A DNA stretch of 64,000 bases from Komarekiella delphini-convector SJRDD-AB1. Lineage in GTDB: Bacteria; Cyanobacteriota; Cyanobacteriia; Cyanobacteriales; Nostocaceae. How positions within the stretch are numbered: position 1 is the first letter of the stretch; every line of letters starts with the position of its first letter. This document shows positions 44,075 to 52,881 of the stretch, piece after piece. A program made the translations under genes and the position numbers. Location of the stretch: positions 1-64,000 of the forward strand of contig NZ_VJXY01000038.1 of NCBI RefSeq assembly GCF_014831675.1, written 5' to 3'. The notes below the pieces were generated by a model. The model was not told the origin of the DNA and made no database searches. It saw only the letters and a program-made list of their open reading frames with translations.

Positions 44075-44647
44075 ATGGAGAAATTAACTAAACAGGTACA
44101 ATTTTGGCTTTGTGCAAGTATCATCCTTTTAAGTTTGATAGGCTGCGATCGCCTTATTGGTAACTCTGGAAACGTGGTTGAGCGAGTTAGTGATGGCGAC
44201 ACTTTAGTAGTGAGAGACACCAATGGGCAAAATGTCACCGTGCGCTTTGCTTGTGTTGACGCGCCGGAAGTAGCCCATTCTAATAGAGAAAAACAAAGTA
44301 GACGTAGCAGCGATCGCAATCAGTTTACTTGGGGTGTGAGAGCGCAAGAACGGGTGAGGGAACTGGTGAGACAAGGAGGCGATCGCGTTAACTTGAATAT
44401 TACAGATAGCGATCGTTATGGGAGAAGAGTGGCAGAAGTCCGCCTTAGAGATGGGACTCTTGTGCAAGAAGTATTGGTGCAAGAAGGTTTAGCAAAGGTG
44501 TATCGTCCTTATTTAAATAAATGTCCCAGTAGAAACTTAGTGCAACAAGCGGAGGCTGAGGCGAGACAACAACGGCTTGGCGTTTGGGGTGATTCTAGGT
44601 TTGTTAATCCTTGGGAGTACCGCAGTTTTAATAAGATAGCAAAGTAA
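44075..44647 (+). CDS. Thermonuclease-family lipoprotein (SNase-like)
   Basis: A 190-residue protein. The N-terminus (LCASIILLSLIGCDRL) ends in a lipobox with Cys in LIGC, so it is probably lipid-anchored in the periplasm. The nuclease fold follows: VVERVSDGDTLVVRD, VRFACVDAPEVAHS, GVRAQERVRELV and DRYGRRVAEVRL (the catalytic Arg/Glu region), then LVQEGLAKVYRPYL. Staphylococcal-nuclease-like enzymes cut DNA and RNA with calcium. It converges on the membrane protein gene at 44735. Three HIP1 sites occur in its sequence. Confidence 0.9.
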   Translation: MEKLTKQVQFWLCASIILLSLIGCDRLIGNSGNVVERVSDGDTLVVRDTNGQNVTVRFACVDAPEVAHSNREKQSRRSSDRNQFTWGVRAQERVRELVRQGGDRVNLNITDSDRYGRRVAEVRLRDGTLVQEVLVQEGLAKVYRPYLNKCPSRNLVQQAEAEARQQRLGVWGDSRFVNPWEYRSFNKIAK

Positions 44648-44734
44648 GACGGGTAATGCTTACCAGTATTGTTTGTGGTGGGCATTATTCAGATTATACT
44701 TATTCTGTGCGTCACATTTTCTGATGATTTTTAG

Positions 44735-45985
44735 CTATGGTTTTGATGCTGATTTAGAAGCATTACTAAATAACCAAGATAGAAGATTAGCAACTGTAGC
44801 AGCTCCAAAAGAGAATAGCGCAATAATTGCATCACGAGGTAAAACGCTATCTAACCAGCTACCCTGGATTCTGGAAACTGGAAAATCTTGATCTAGACCG
44901 ATTTGAATCTGTTTCGTTATACCAGAAAAACGGGCTTCTATTCCCTTTTTAGGAACAATTTGCAGATGGCGGATAAGTTTAATATCTAGAGGAGCATCAG
45001 GATTTCCTCCCATAAGAAATTGATTTTGTTTAATTTCTTGTTCCTGTCCTATCATGCGGATTTTGCCTTCTACAATAGTAGAAACATCTAAGTCATCTCT
45101 GAGGTCACTGCCATTTCTATCTACATCTATAAATTGAACATTTTTGGTTTCTATCTTGCCTCTAAACCATTGTTCAGATTCATATTTGAAAAGTTTAGCT
45201 AAGGTAATATAAATATTGGTGTTTTGTGGAAGTTCTAAATTTAATTCTTTATTATTTGGGTTTAAAATAAATTCTAACGGTGTTTGATCATCTGAGTGAT
45301 TTTGTAAATTTAAATCTGGTAATTCGTAACCTTCTACTATAACTTTGATTGGTTGTTCACCTAAATATAGTTTTAATATATTCGGGTTGGTTTTTAGGTT
45401 TAGTTTGGGGTTTGGCTGTAGAGAAAAAGCCAGTTGATTACGATAAAAGTCATAATTGATTCCAGCTACTTTGGTATTCGGTTGCAACCGCAATTCATTC
45501 AAATCAATTTCACTTGTTCCATCGGGATTAGCTGGAGCGATAATCCATTTACTTTCGCGCTCTTTAAGCTTGATTTTTAAAGAGTTTAACTGATTAAGCT
45601 GGGGTAATGATTCACTTTGAAAATTGCCTGTAAAAGTTAAGGTTTGGATACCTTCATTTTCTAGTTCTTTAATGCTACGAATATTTTCAATAAAGCGTTT
45701 GGGTTGCTGTCCATTATAGATAAAGCTCATTTTTTGAGAAATGATATTACCTTCAAATGTATGAGTCCCAGGTAAAATTGCGGCAAAGGTAACGATAGTT
45801 AAAAATAAAAGTAACAGCAAAACAAAAAATAAACTTTGCTGCTTTGAAATAGTTCGTAGTAAGCGCTTTAGCGCTGAAGTGCCGACTACAAACAAAGTAA
45901 TAAGATATCTTTTCAAATAATTAAAACATTGGCGAATATTGATAAATTTGGAAAAACTTTGTTTGGCTTTTTGCCGAGATGCCAT
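44735..45985 (-). CDS. Membrane-anchored protein of unknown function (416 residues)
   Basis: Two hydrophobic segments, near residue 60 (LFFVLLLLLFLTIVTFAAIL) and at the C-terminus (IIALFSFGAATVANLLSWLF), bracket a beta-rich, mostly soluble part of about 310 residues. That part contains repeated leucine/asparagine patches (NPKLNLKTNPNILKLYLG, NPNNKELNLELPQNTN). No catalytic motif was recognised. The N-terminal VVGTSALKRLLRT is translated from a dispersed palindrome. Its start is 3 bp after the stop of the secreted-protein gene, so the two are translationally coupled in the protease operon. A periplasm-facing partner of the protease is one inference. Confidence 0.7.
   Translation of the reverse strand: MASRQKAKQSFSKFINIRQCFNYLKRYLITLFVVGTSALKRLLRTISKQQSLFFVLLLLLFLTIVTFAAILPGTHTFEGNIISQKMSFIYNGQQPKRFIENIRSIKELENEGIQTLTFTGNFQSESLPQLNQLNSLKIKLKERESKWIIAPANPDGTSEIDLNELRLQPNTKVAGINYDFYRNQLAFSLQPNPKLNLKTNPNILKLYLGEQPIKVIVEGYELPDLNLQNHSDDQTPLEFILNPNNKELNLELPQNTNIYITLAKLFKYESEQWFRGKIETKNVQFIDVDRNGSDLRDDLDVSTIVEGKIRMIGQEQEIKQNQFLMGGNPDAPLDIKLIRHLQIVPKKGIEARFSGITKQIQIGLDQDFPVSRIQGSWLDSVLPRDAIIALFSFGAATVANLLSWLFSNASKSASKP
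45852..45893. repeat. Dispersed palindrome inside a coding sequence
   Basis: AGTTCGTAGTAAGCGCTTTA then GCGCTGAAGTGCCGACTAC is the GTTCGTAGT...ACTACGAAC family. Here it is in frame and codes for residues close to VVGTSALKRLLRT. Confidence 0.7.
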
Positions 45986-45988
45986 GAT

Positions 45989-46717
45989 TTATTTCAACCA
46001 ATTTGGGTTATGTTCAAATACAATTCGCCTTTCGATGCGATCGCTAGGTTCATTTCTGCGTTCAATATTAGCAACGTAGCGCAGTTCATATCGCCCTGCT
46101 GGGGCGTTGCGTCCATCCCAGGTAAAAATAGTTTCACCTTTTTTCGGGTTAGGGCGGGTAGTGCTATAGATTGATTTTTCACCTTGGGGGAGAATTTCAA
46201 AGGTGGTAAATCTCACTCGATCATCGGAATAAAAAACGAATTCATACTTGCCAGAAGTTTGTCCTAGAATGACTGGAACATATACAGGCTGGGAATCAAG
46301 GCTATAGGATGCCACAGCGCGGAGTTTGTTTGCTGGTACTTTTGCTTGCCTGAGAACGTAAGTATCCCAGCTAAAACTGAAACGCGAACCACTGTTAGAC
46401 AGTAACAAGTCATCCATTTGATAGTGATAATTATCGCCCAATGATTTCACTATTACTTGAGGGTTTTTTCCACCATTTATTTGCGGAACTTGTACTGTGA
46501 GAGTTTTGCCGAAACTGGCAAGGTTGCGGGTAGCAATGGAAATTAGGCTCAAGCTGTTACCGCTTAAGGGTTCGAGTTTGATACCTTCGCAACGGTTGGG
46601 TGGCTTGCGGCGGATATAATCTGTAGATTGGGGGTTTCCTTCTGGGCAAGCAGCAGTAACCGGAAAATGGCTGACGCTAAGGATTAATAGGCTGGCAAGG
46701 ATAATTTTATAATTCAT
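45989..46717 (-). CDS. Secreted protein of unknown function, Ig-like C-terminus (242 residues)
   Basis: A signal peptide (IILASLLILSVSHFPVTAA) is cleaved near AACPEG. The mature protein contains two cysteines (CPEGNP and NRCEGI) that may pair. The C-terminal region FTWDGRNAPAGRYELRYVAN is like the FlgD/Ig-like tail found in extracellular repeat proteins. It lies between the TPR-protease gene (42 bp upstream) and the membrane-protein gene (3 bp downstream). Probably periplasmic or cell-surface. I do not recognise a family. Confidence 0.72.
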   Translation of the reverse strand: MNYKIILASLLILSVSHFPVTAACPEGNPQSTDYIRRKPPNRCEGIKLEPLSGNSLSLISIATRNLASFGKTLTVQVPQINGGKNPQVIVKSLGDNYHYQMDDLLLSNSGSRFSFSWDTYVLRQAKVPANKLRAVASYSLDSQPVYVPVILGQTSGKYEFVFYSDDRVRFTTFEILPQGEKSIYSTTRPNPKKGETIFTWDGRNAPAGRYELRYVANIERRNEPSDRIERRIVFEHNPNWLK

Positions 46718-46759
46718 GGTTTGTTGAAGAGATGCGATTAATCGCGTCTGTACAAGAGG

Positions 46760-48910
46760 TTATTTAATGTTCCAAGTGGACAGTTGTTTTTGAATTTCAG
46801 ACATGGGATAAGCAAAATTTTGTTCTTCACCTTTTTTTCGGGCAAACACAATGCCTATAAGCCGATTTTGCGAATCAATTACAGGACTGCCAGAAAAACC
46901 AGGTTTGAGTGCAGCTTGAGATATTTCTAATTGCTGGTTTTGATAGCTGATTTGTCCTGATTCCATAGACCAAGATTTATCTTCTCCCCTTTGAGCAGAA
47001 TGACCGATAATCCGAATGGGCATTTTCGGGGTAATGGCAGTTGAGGAGATGGGTAAGGGTTGGATATCTTCTGGCAGATTATCGGTAACTTCTAAAACGG
47101 CTAAATCAAGTTGTTCGTCAATAGAAGTCATTTTGAACAGCTTGGCATCTCGCCGCATTCGCACTCGGTTTGATGGTGGTGAACTGAAAAATTCAACTTG
47201 GATATTTTGACCTTGTTCATAGTCATCAAAAATGACATGACGATTAGTGAGAATTAATGTCTGGTTGCCTTTTCGCTGAATTACTACACCAGTACCAATC
47301 TCAGTTCCTTGACGTTCACTGTTAAAAAATTCGGCAGTAATGCGTACTACAGAACGCTTCATGGGTAAGGTTGGATCATTCTTAGGCAACCATTGGCGAT
47401 CGTCTTCTACGCTAGCTAGTTTATTCTGTTGCTCTGTCCATAACCGCCTTGCTTCTATATTGTTGTTACTGGCATAAATATAATTAGGGTCAATCTCTTC
47501 TGACTCGTCAAACTCCGCAATGGCTTCTTTTAGTTTTCCTTGCTGTTGGAATACAAAACCCAAGTTATTATGAGCACTAGTATGAGCGCTGGTTGGGGTT
47601 GCAGAATTATCTTCTGGCAATGTTAGGGCTTTTTGCAAGGCGGCAATGGCGGCATCTAATTTCTTCTGGTCACTCAGGGCAACACCGAGATTGTTGTAAG
47701 CAATAGCCAAGTTAGGGTTGAGTTGAATTGCTTTTTGGTAGGCGGCAACTGCTGCATCTAATTTCTTCTGCTCTTTGAGCGCAACGCCGAGATTGCTGTA
47801 AGCAATAGCAAAGTTAGGGTTGAGTTGAATTGCTTTTTGGTAGGCGGCAACTGCTGCATCTAATTTCTTCTGCTCTTTGAGCGCAAAGCCGAGATTGTTG
47901 TAAGCCTCAGCCAAGTTGGGATTGAGTTGGATTGCTTTTTGGTAGGCGGCAACTGCTGCATCTAATTTCTTCTGGTCATACAGGGCAATGCCGAGATTAA
48001 TGTAAGCAAAAGCATAGTTGGGGTTGAGTTGAATTGCTTTTTCGTAGGCGGCAACTACTGCATCTAATTTCTTCTGCTCATACAGGACAATGCCGAGATT
48101 GTAGTAAGCATCAGCCAAGTTGGGGTTGAGTTGGATTGCTTTTTGGAAGGCGGCAACTGCTGCATCTAATTTCTTCTGTTTCTTAAAAATGTAGCCCAGA
48201 AGATTGTGAGTTTCTGCATCTTGCGAGTTGAGTTGAACAGATTTTTGACAAGCTGCTATTGCTTCATCAAGTTTGTTCTGGTCATCCAACACATCACACA
48301 GCTTGTAGTAAGCAGTAGCAAAGTTAGGATTGAGTCGAATTGCTTTTTGGAATGTGACAACTGCGGCATCTAATTTCTTCTGGTCACTCAGGGCAATGCC
48401 GAGATTAATGTAAGCAAAAGCATAGTTGGGGTCGAGTTGAATCGCTGTTTGATAGGCAGTAATAGCAGCATCTAATTTCTTCTGAGCATTCAAGGCATTG
48501 CCCAGACCGTTGTAAGCAATAGCCAAGCCTGGATTAAGTTGCAAGGCTTTCTTGTGAGATGCCAATGCCTCCTCTAATTTCCCTTGAGCATTTAGCACAT
48601 TTCCTATACCAACGTAAGCTTCGGCATCATTAGGGTTGAGTTGTAACGCCTTATTGTGAGATGCTAATGCTTCTTCTAATTTCCCCTGTCGCCGCAAAGC
48701 ATTCCCCAAATTGTTATAAGCTTTGCCATTATTGGGTTCAAGCTGCAAAATTTTACGCCAAGTTGTTTCAGCTTGGGAGTTGTTACCGACTACTTCGGCA
48801 GCTTCGCCTTGTTTAAATAGCTGTTCAGTATTATTTTGAGCGACTACAAATTGGGGTGTGGTAGCTAGAGATAGAGTTAAAAATAAAGTAGTAAATATAC
48901 GGTTGTGCAT
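46760..48910 (-). CDS. Secreted TPR-trypsin-like serine protease
   Basis: A 716-residue protein. A signal peptide (TTLFLTLSLATTPQFVVA) precedes about 13 TPR units filling residues 27-490, several of which are nearly identical (KKLDAAVAAYQKAIQLNPN). From about residue 517 there is a trypsin-like peptidase domain: histidine in LILTNRHVIFDD, aspartate in EQLDLAVLEV and serine in KPGFSGSPVID, so the triad is complete. It should act in the periplasm or outside, with TPRs selecting partners. First gene of a three-gene operon with a secreted and a membrane protein. A 21-bp minisatellite begins about 80 bp upstream of its start codon. Confidence 0.9.
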   Translation of the reverse strand: MHNRIFTTLFLTLSLATTPQFVVAQNNTEQLFKQGEAAEVVGNNSQAETTWRKILQLEPNNGKAYNNLGNALRRQGKLEEALASHNKALQLNPNDAEAYVGIGNVLNAQGKLEEALASHKKALQLNPGLAIAYNGLGNALNAQKKLDAAITAYQTAIQLDPNYAFAYINLGIALSDQKKLDAAVVTFQKAIRLNPNFATAYYKLCDVLDDQNKLDEAIAACQKSVQLNSQDAETHNLLGYIFKKQKKLDAAVAAFQKAIQLNPNLADAYYNLGIVLYEQKKLDAVVAAYEKAIQLNPNYAFAYINLGIALYDQKKLDAAVAAYQKAIQLNPNLAEAYNNLGFALKEQKKLDAAVAAYQKAIQLNPNFAIAYSNLGVALKEQKKLDAAVAAYQKAIQLNPNLAIAYNNLGVALSDQKKLDAAIAALQKALTLPEDNSATPTSAHTSAHNNLGFVFQQQGKLKEAIAEFDESEEIDPNYIYASNNNIEARRLWTEQQNKLASVEDDRQWLPKNDPTLPMKRSVVRITAEFFNSERQGTEIGTGVVIQRKGNQTLILTNRHVIFDDYEQGQNIQVEFFSSPPSNRVRMRRDAKLFKMTSIDEQLDLAVLEVTDNLPEDIQPLPISSTAITPKMPIRIIGHSAQRGEDKSWSMESGQISYQNQQLEISQAALKPGFSGSPVIDSQNRLIGIVFARKKGEEQNFAYPMSEIQKQLSTWNIK

Positions 48911-48991
48911 AATAATGCTAACAAGTTCTCAGATTTTACCAGGACTCACCCGAAAATCGTCAAAAACCGGATGAATTTTTGATACATACTC

Positions 48992-49285
48992 GTGAATGAA
49001 CCTCAAAGCTTCGTCGATGAACCTCAGAGCTTCGTGAATGAGCCTCAGAGCATTGTGAATGAACCTCAAAGCTTCGTCTATGAACCTCAGAGCTTCATGA
49101 ATGAGTCCTTGATACTCGTAAATGAACGTCAGAGCATTGTCGATGAACCTCAGAGCATTGTGAATGAACCTCAGAGCTTCGTGAATGAGTCTCTGATATT
49201 CGTGAACGAGTCTTTGATATTCGCGGACGAGTCTTTGATATTCGTGAACGAGTCTTTGATATTCGTGAACGAGTCTTTGATATTC
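48992..49285. repeat. 21-bp tandem minisatellite, 14 units, two sub-types
   Basis: Fourteen consecutive 21-base units, each close to GTGAATGAACCTCAGAGCTTC in the left part and GTGAACGAGTCTTTGATATTC in the right part. There is no spacer, so it is not a CRISPR. Because 21 is a multiple of 3, frames stay open on both strands, but no start site, codon pattern or homologue supports a protein. It lies in the region upstream of the TPR-protease gene. Confidence 0.95.
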
Positions 49286-49325
49286 GTGAATGAGAATCGT
49301 AACTTGCTTGCACCAAGCGACTGGA

Positions 49326-49417
49326 AGTCGCGGCTACACAGGCAAAACCCGCCTGCGCGGGTTGAAAAATTTGATTTTCTCTTAGTCTGCGGACTTTGTT
49401 TGTATAGCCGCGATTTC
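49326..49417. mobile_element. MITE-like element, family C (TIR TCGCGGCTAYAC)
   Basis: About 92 bp with inverted ends GTCGCGGCTACACAGGCAAA and, on the reverse strand, ATCGCGGCTATACAAACAAA. Inner GC-rich hairpin halves CCCGCCTGCGCGGG and GTCTGCGGACTT complete it. No coding capacity. Confidence 0.7.
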
Positions 49418-49480
49418 TAATTGCCAAGGCTAGAACACCGATTCAGTATTCAATATAGGGGTGAAAAAACCGATTCTTTT

Positions 49481-49509
49481 GTAGAAACGTTGCAATGCAA
49501 CGTCTCTAC
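49481..49509. repeat. Family A core palindrome
   Basis: GTAGAAACGTTGCA against TGCAACGTCTCTAC with one mismatch. Like 43010-43038 it lacks the element's outer ends. Confidence 0.75.
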
Positions 49510-49575
49510 AGTCAACGAGAATTGGTCGTTTTACCGAAAATAAATCGGATTTTTGCAATTACTGAATCGATACTC

Positions 49576-49743
49576 TAAGAGGTTATTTGAAAAGTAGTTA
49601 CCTGTGATTTTAGGCACTTGTTGATCCCCCCTAACCCCCCTTAAAAAGGGGGGAACCGGAATCAAAGTCCCCCTTAAAAAGGGGGATTTAGAGGGATCTA
49701 GAACTTTTGATACCGACAAGAGAACTTTTCAAACATCCCCTTA
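49576..49743. mobile_element. MITE-like element, family B, with an inner CCCCCTTAAAAAGGGGG hairpin
   Basis: About 168 bp between TAAGAGGTTATTTGAAAAGT and ACTTTTCAAACATCCCCTTA, which are inverted copies. The middle holds two CCCCTTAAAAAGGGG palindromes. It ends directly against the conserved part of a parD gene, in the place where that gene's start codon should be. Confidence 0.7.
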
Positions 49744-49935
49744 ACTCCAGAACTTGAACAGTTGATTTATGATAAAGTCAATAGTGGTCGCTACCCCACA
49801 GCTAGCGAAGTAATTCGAGAAGGATTAAGATTACTGGATGAACGCGATCGCCTTGCGGAAGCACGTTTAAAAGAACTAAAACAGAAAATTCAAATCGGTA
49901 TTGAAGAGTTGGATCGAGGTGCAGGATTTTCTTAA
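49741..49935 (+). pseudogene. ParD-family antitoxin, 5' end removed by a MITE-like element
   Basis: From 49741 the frame reads LTPELEQLIYDKVNSGRYPT, then ASEVIREGLRLLDERDRL, then AEARLKELKQKIQIG and ends ELDRGAGFS. This is a ParD-type ribbon-helix-helix antitoxin missing only its first few residues (family start near MxVxLTPELE). No ATG, GTG or TTG is available in frame before the domain. No ParE toxin follows: the next gene abuts on the other strand. Expression is unlikely unless a non-standard start is used. Confidence 0.75.
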
Positions 49936-51441
49936 TTACGCTTTACGTTTAACGGGATTCATCCACGTTTCCAACTTACTAAATGCCTGTGAAGAAAGCA
50001 CCGTCAAACATAAATAAACCACCGCTACAGCCGCGTAAATTTCAAAGGCGCGATAGTTGTCTGCGACAATTAGCTGTCCTTTGCGTACCAATTCTTCAAA
50101 TCCAATTACAGAAACTAAGCTCGTATCTTTTAACAAACTAATAAACTCATTACCCAACGGTGGAATCATCCGCCGAAAAGCTTGAGGAAAAATCACGTAG
50201 CGCATAGTTTGCACAGAACTCAAACCTAGTGACTCTGAAGCTTCTGCTTGTCCTACTTCAATTGATTGAATCCCTGCGCGGACAACTTCAGCAATATATG
50301 CAGCGCTATTCAAACTTAAGGCAATTACCCCAGCAGCTAAGCGATCAAAGGTAAAAGTTAAACCAAGTTCTTGCAAAATTGCTGGCAAACCAAAGTAAAT
50401 CATAAAAATCTGCACCAGCAAAGGCGTTCCCCGGAAAAAATCTACATACGCCCGCGCCAACCAACGCACAGGTGCAACCTGGGAAAGGCGGATAATTCCA
50501 ATCAAAGAACCCCCAATCAAACCCAGTACTACAGAAAGTATTGTTAATTGCAGCGTTACCAACACTCCCTGCAATAGAGCCGGGAAAGCCTGCCAAATCA
50601 CGCCAATTGAGGTAAATATTCTAGGTACATCAGCGCCAGCTTGATTCTCAAATGGCGATTTAGCTGGTAATGATGGCGGCTCAGCTTTAAACCATTTTTG
50701 GTAAATTTGGAAATAAGTGCCATTTTCTAGCACCCTATCTAAACCATTATTTATCAGTACCAAATAAGGCGAGTCTTGAGCTGTAGCAATCCCGTAAAAT
50801 TCCTCTGTTAGTAGTTGCTCTACTACTTTAATTCCCTGAAGATTACCTGTATTAATTGCATATAAAGTAACTGGTGCATCATTAATTACCGCATCCACAT
50901 TACCGTTGAGCAATTCTTGCAGAGCTAGAGGTGCTGAATCGAAGCTGCGAATTTGCACCCCGGGAATACTCTTAGCTTTTGCAGCACCAGTTGTGCCAAT
51001 TTGTACCGCAATTTTTTGATTATTGAGACTATCAAAGCCAGTAATATTTTGATTATCAGCGCGGATGGCGATCGCCAACCCAGCCTTAAAATAAGGACGG
51101 GAAAAAGCAACAGACTTCGCCCTCTCCTCTGTAATCGTGATCGAACTAATCGCCGCATCTACCGTCTTGCCTTGCAAAGCTGGGATAATGCCATCAAAAG
51201 GCAGACTTTGAAAATTCACTTTAAAGTTAGCAGCAGTTCCTACTGCATTCATCAAATCAAAAGAAAAACCCTGCAACTCACCATCTTTACCTTGAAACTC
51301 AAAAGGTGGAAACGCCGGTTCGGTAGCAACCCGCAGAGTTTTCCCCGTACTCGAATTTACACCACAGCCAGCCACTAACAAACAGCTAAAACCAACAACC
51401 ACGCACCAGCGCAGCCAACACCCAAAACCAAATTTAGCCAT
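49936..51441 (-). CDS. Polar amino-acid ABC transporter, fused substrate-binding protein and permease
   Basis: A 501-residue fusion. A lipoprotein-like signal (WLRWCVVVGFSCLLVAGCG) with the lipobox cysteine precedes a periplasmic binding domain of about 240 residues (LRVATEPAFPPFEFQGKDGE...GFSFDLMNAVG). A HisM/GlnP-type permease follows, with about five helices and the EAA loop EASESLGLSSVQTMRYVIFP. The ATG at 51441 is chosen; a longer frame to 51528 only adds residues encoded by a dispersed repeat. It faces its ATPase gene across 86 bp. The probable substrates are glutamine, glutamate or basic amino acids. Confidence 0.92.
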   Translation of the reverse strand: MAKFGFGCWLRWCVVVGFSCLLVAGCGVNSSTGKTLRVATEPAFPPFEFQGKDGELQGFSFDLMNAVGTAANFKVNFQSLPFDGIIPALQGKTVDAAISSITITEERAKSVAFSRPYFKAGLAIAIRADNQNITGFDSLNNQKIAVQIGTTGAAKAKSIPGVQIRSFDSAPLALQELLNGNVDAVINDAPVTLYAINTGNLQGIKVVEQLLTEEFYGIATAQDSPYLVLINNGLDRVLENGTYFQIYQKWFKAEPPSLPAKSPFENQAGADVPRIFTSIGVIWQAFPALLQGVLVTLQLTILSVVLGLIGGSLIGIIRLSQVAPVRWLARAYVDFFRGTPLLVQIFMIYFGLPAILQELGLTFTFDRLAAGVIALSLNSAAYIAEVVRAGIQSIEVGQAEASESLGLSSVQTMRYVIFPQAFRRMIPPLGNEFISLLKDTSLVSVIGFEELVRKGQLIVADNYRAFEIYAAVAVVYLCLTVLSSQAFSKLETWMNPVKRKA

Positions 51442-51527
51442 ATTGTGTTCTCTTCCCTCTGCGCCCTTGGCGTCTTGGCGGTTCGTTAAAACACTACAAT
51501 CAACTCTAGAGCAGCTTGACAGATGCA

Positions 51528-52283
51528 ATGAACAATACCACCCCCGCCATTCTTTTTGAAACTATCGAAAAAAACTTTGGTTCCCTGAAAGTCCTCAAAG
51601 GAATCACAGGCGAAATCAACCGGGGAGAAGTCATTGCAGTTATCGGTTCCTCCGGCTGTGGTAAAAGTACCCTACTACGCTGCTTCAACCGCCTAGAAAC
51701 CATTGACAACGGGCGTTTAGTAATCAACGGTATCAACGTATCCCGACCTACTGTAGACTATAGCCAACTGCGGCAACTGCGAACACAAGTAGGCATGGTT
51801 TTCCAGCAATTCAACCTGTTTCCCCATCTCAGCGTCCTGGAAAATATGACACTTGCTCCGCGTAAAGTTCTGGGAAAAACACCAAAAGAAAGCGCCCAAC
51901 TTGCAGGGTTATATCTCGAAAAAGTGGGTTTATTTGACAAAGCGTCTAGTTATCCCGAACAACTTTCTGGAGGACAAAAGCAACGAGTAGCCATAGCCCG
52001 TAGCTTGTGTATGAACCCCCAAATCATGCTATTTGACGAACCCACCAGCGCCCTAGATCCAGAACTTGTCGGCGAAGTTTTGCAAGTAATGCAACAATTA
52101 GCAGCAGAGGGCATGACAATGGTGATTGTCACCCATGAAATGCAATTTGCGCGGGAAGTAGCAAATCGGGTGATATTTTTAGATAAAGGCGTTGTCGCAG
52201 AACAAGGTTTAGCTAGTGAAGTTCTGAGCAATCCGCAAAGCGATCGCCTACGTATTTTCCTCAGTCGCCTTAATGTTAGGTAG
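51528..52283 (+). CDS. Polar amino-acid ABC transporter ATP-binding protein (GlnQ-like)
   Basis: A 251-residue ATPase. Walker A is [13 protein letters not shown], the signature [15 protein letters not shown] and Walker [14 protein letters not shown], then the H-loop [15 protein letters not shown]. Starts at the ATG 51528 before [15 protein letters not shown]; the in-frame TTG at 51516 is less likely. It should energise the fused binding protein-permease encoded divergently next door. The 86-bp space between the two starts must hold both promoters. Confidence 0.95.
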   Translation: MNNTTPAILFETIEKNFGSLKVLKGITGEINRGEVIAVIGSSGCGKSTLLRCFNRLETIDNGRLVINGINVSRPTVDYSQLRQLRTQVGMVFQQFNLFPHLSVLENMTLAPRKVLGKTPKESAQLAGLYLEKVGLFDKASSYPEQLSGGQKQRVAIARSLCMNPQIMLFDEPTSALDPELVGEVLQVMQQLAAEGMTMVIVTHEMQFAREVANRVIFLDKGVVAEQGLASEVLSNPQSDRLRIFLSRLNVR

Positions 52284-52311
52284 GAAGTGAGGGTAAGCAC
52301 TCATAACTGAT

Positions 52312-52539
52312 TCAAAGATATTCGCGCAAGAAATCAAAGGGATCGTCTTCCCAACATGGTTCAGGTGTTAGCCAGAGCAAATTACTGTTGATGTCGGCTT
52401 CAATTTCATCACCGTCGTCCCTATCAAACAGATCTGTCAAAGCTTTCCAATCACGATCTTTTAGGGACGTTAACGATAGGGCATATACCTGTAGATTATT
52501 TGGGTAATTCACGCGCGAAATTATAGTTGACTGCCGCAA
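52312..52539 (-). CDS. Hypothetical acidic protein (75 residues)
   Basis: The protein begins MRQSTIISRVNYPNNLQVYA and contains WKALTDLFDRDDGDEIEAD and a final EPCWEDDPFDFLREYL. It is acidic, with no signal peptide or membrane helix. It converges on the ATPase gene with a 28-bp gap. No family recognised. The composition is protein-like, but there is no strong ribosome site, so moderate confidence only. Confidence 0.45.
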   Translation of the reverse strand: MRQSTIISRVNYPNNLQVYALSLTSLKDRDWKALTDLFDRDDGDEIEADINSNLLWLTPEPCWEDDPFDFLREYL

Positions 52540-52745
52540 AAGATTAGTCTCACGGTTTGTAAATCATCATATTCTAGCCTTGGCTAAGAAGTAGTCAGGA
52601 GGCAAGAGTCATAATGGTAAGTATGCGACTGGCTTAGAGAGGAATTGGTATGAAGCCATCGCCCTTTGTCAGCTAATACGCTTAGATTAAGGAACCAAAT
52701 GCAACCTTGTTTGCCAATTAACTGATCTTTTTCTTAGATGACCCT

Positions 52746-52849
52746 CAATACTTCTCGGTTAAAGGGAAAAGGGGTGCATATTTGAATTTACCCTTTACCC
52801 TTTCCCCAAATTACAAGCAAGTTGAAGAGTGCTGATCCTATAAGTATTG
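52746..52849. mobile_element. MITE-like element, family D, with 10-bp target duplication
   Basis: A 104-bp element from CAATACTTCTCGG to CCTATAAGTATTG. The direct repeat AGATGACCCT flanks it at 52736-52745 and 52850-52859, a clean target-site duplication. It has no coding capacity. The 52540-52735 stretch before it shows no gene. Confidence 0.8.
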
Positions 52850-52881
52850 AGATGACCCTAGTGTATGATCGAACAAGGTCA

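Noticed and set aside
48992-49427. Long open frames on both strands across the 21-bp array (repetitive NEPQSF and RISKT peptides)
   Set aside because: The frames stay open only because 21 is divisible by 3; there is no ribosome site, no codon bias and the frame runs into a MITE-like element.
51442-51528. N-terminal extension of the amino-acid transporter up to 51528
   Set aside because: The added residues (RQDAKGAEGRE) come from an intergenic repeat, and the lipoprotein signal begins at the ATG 51441.
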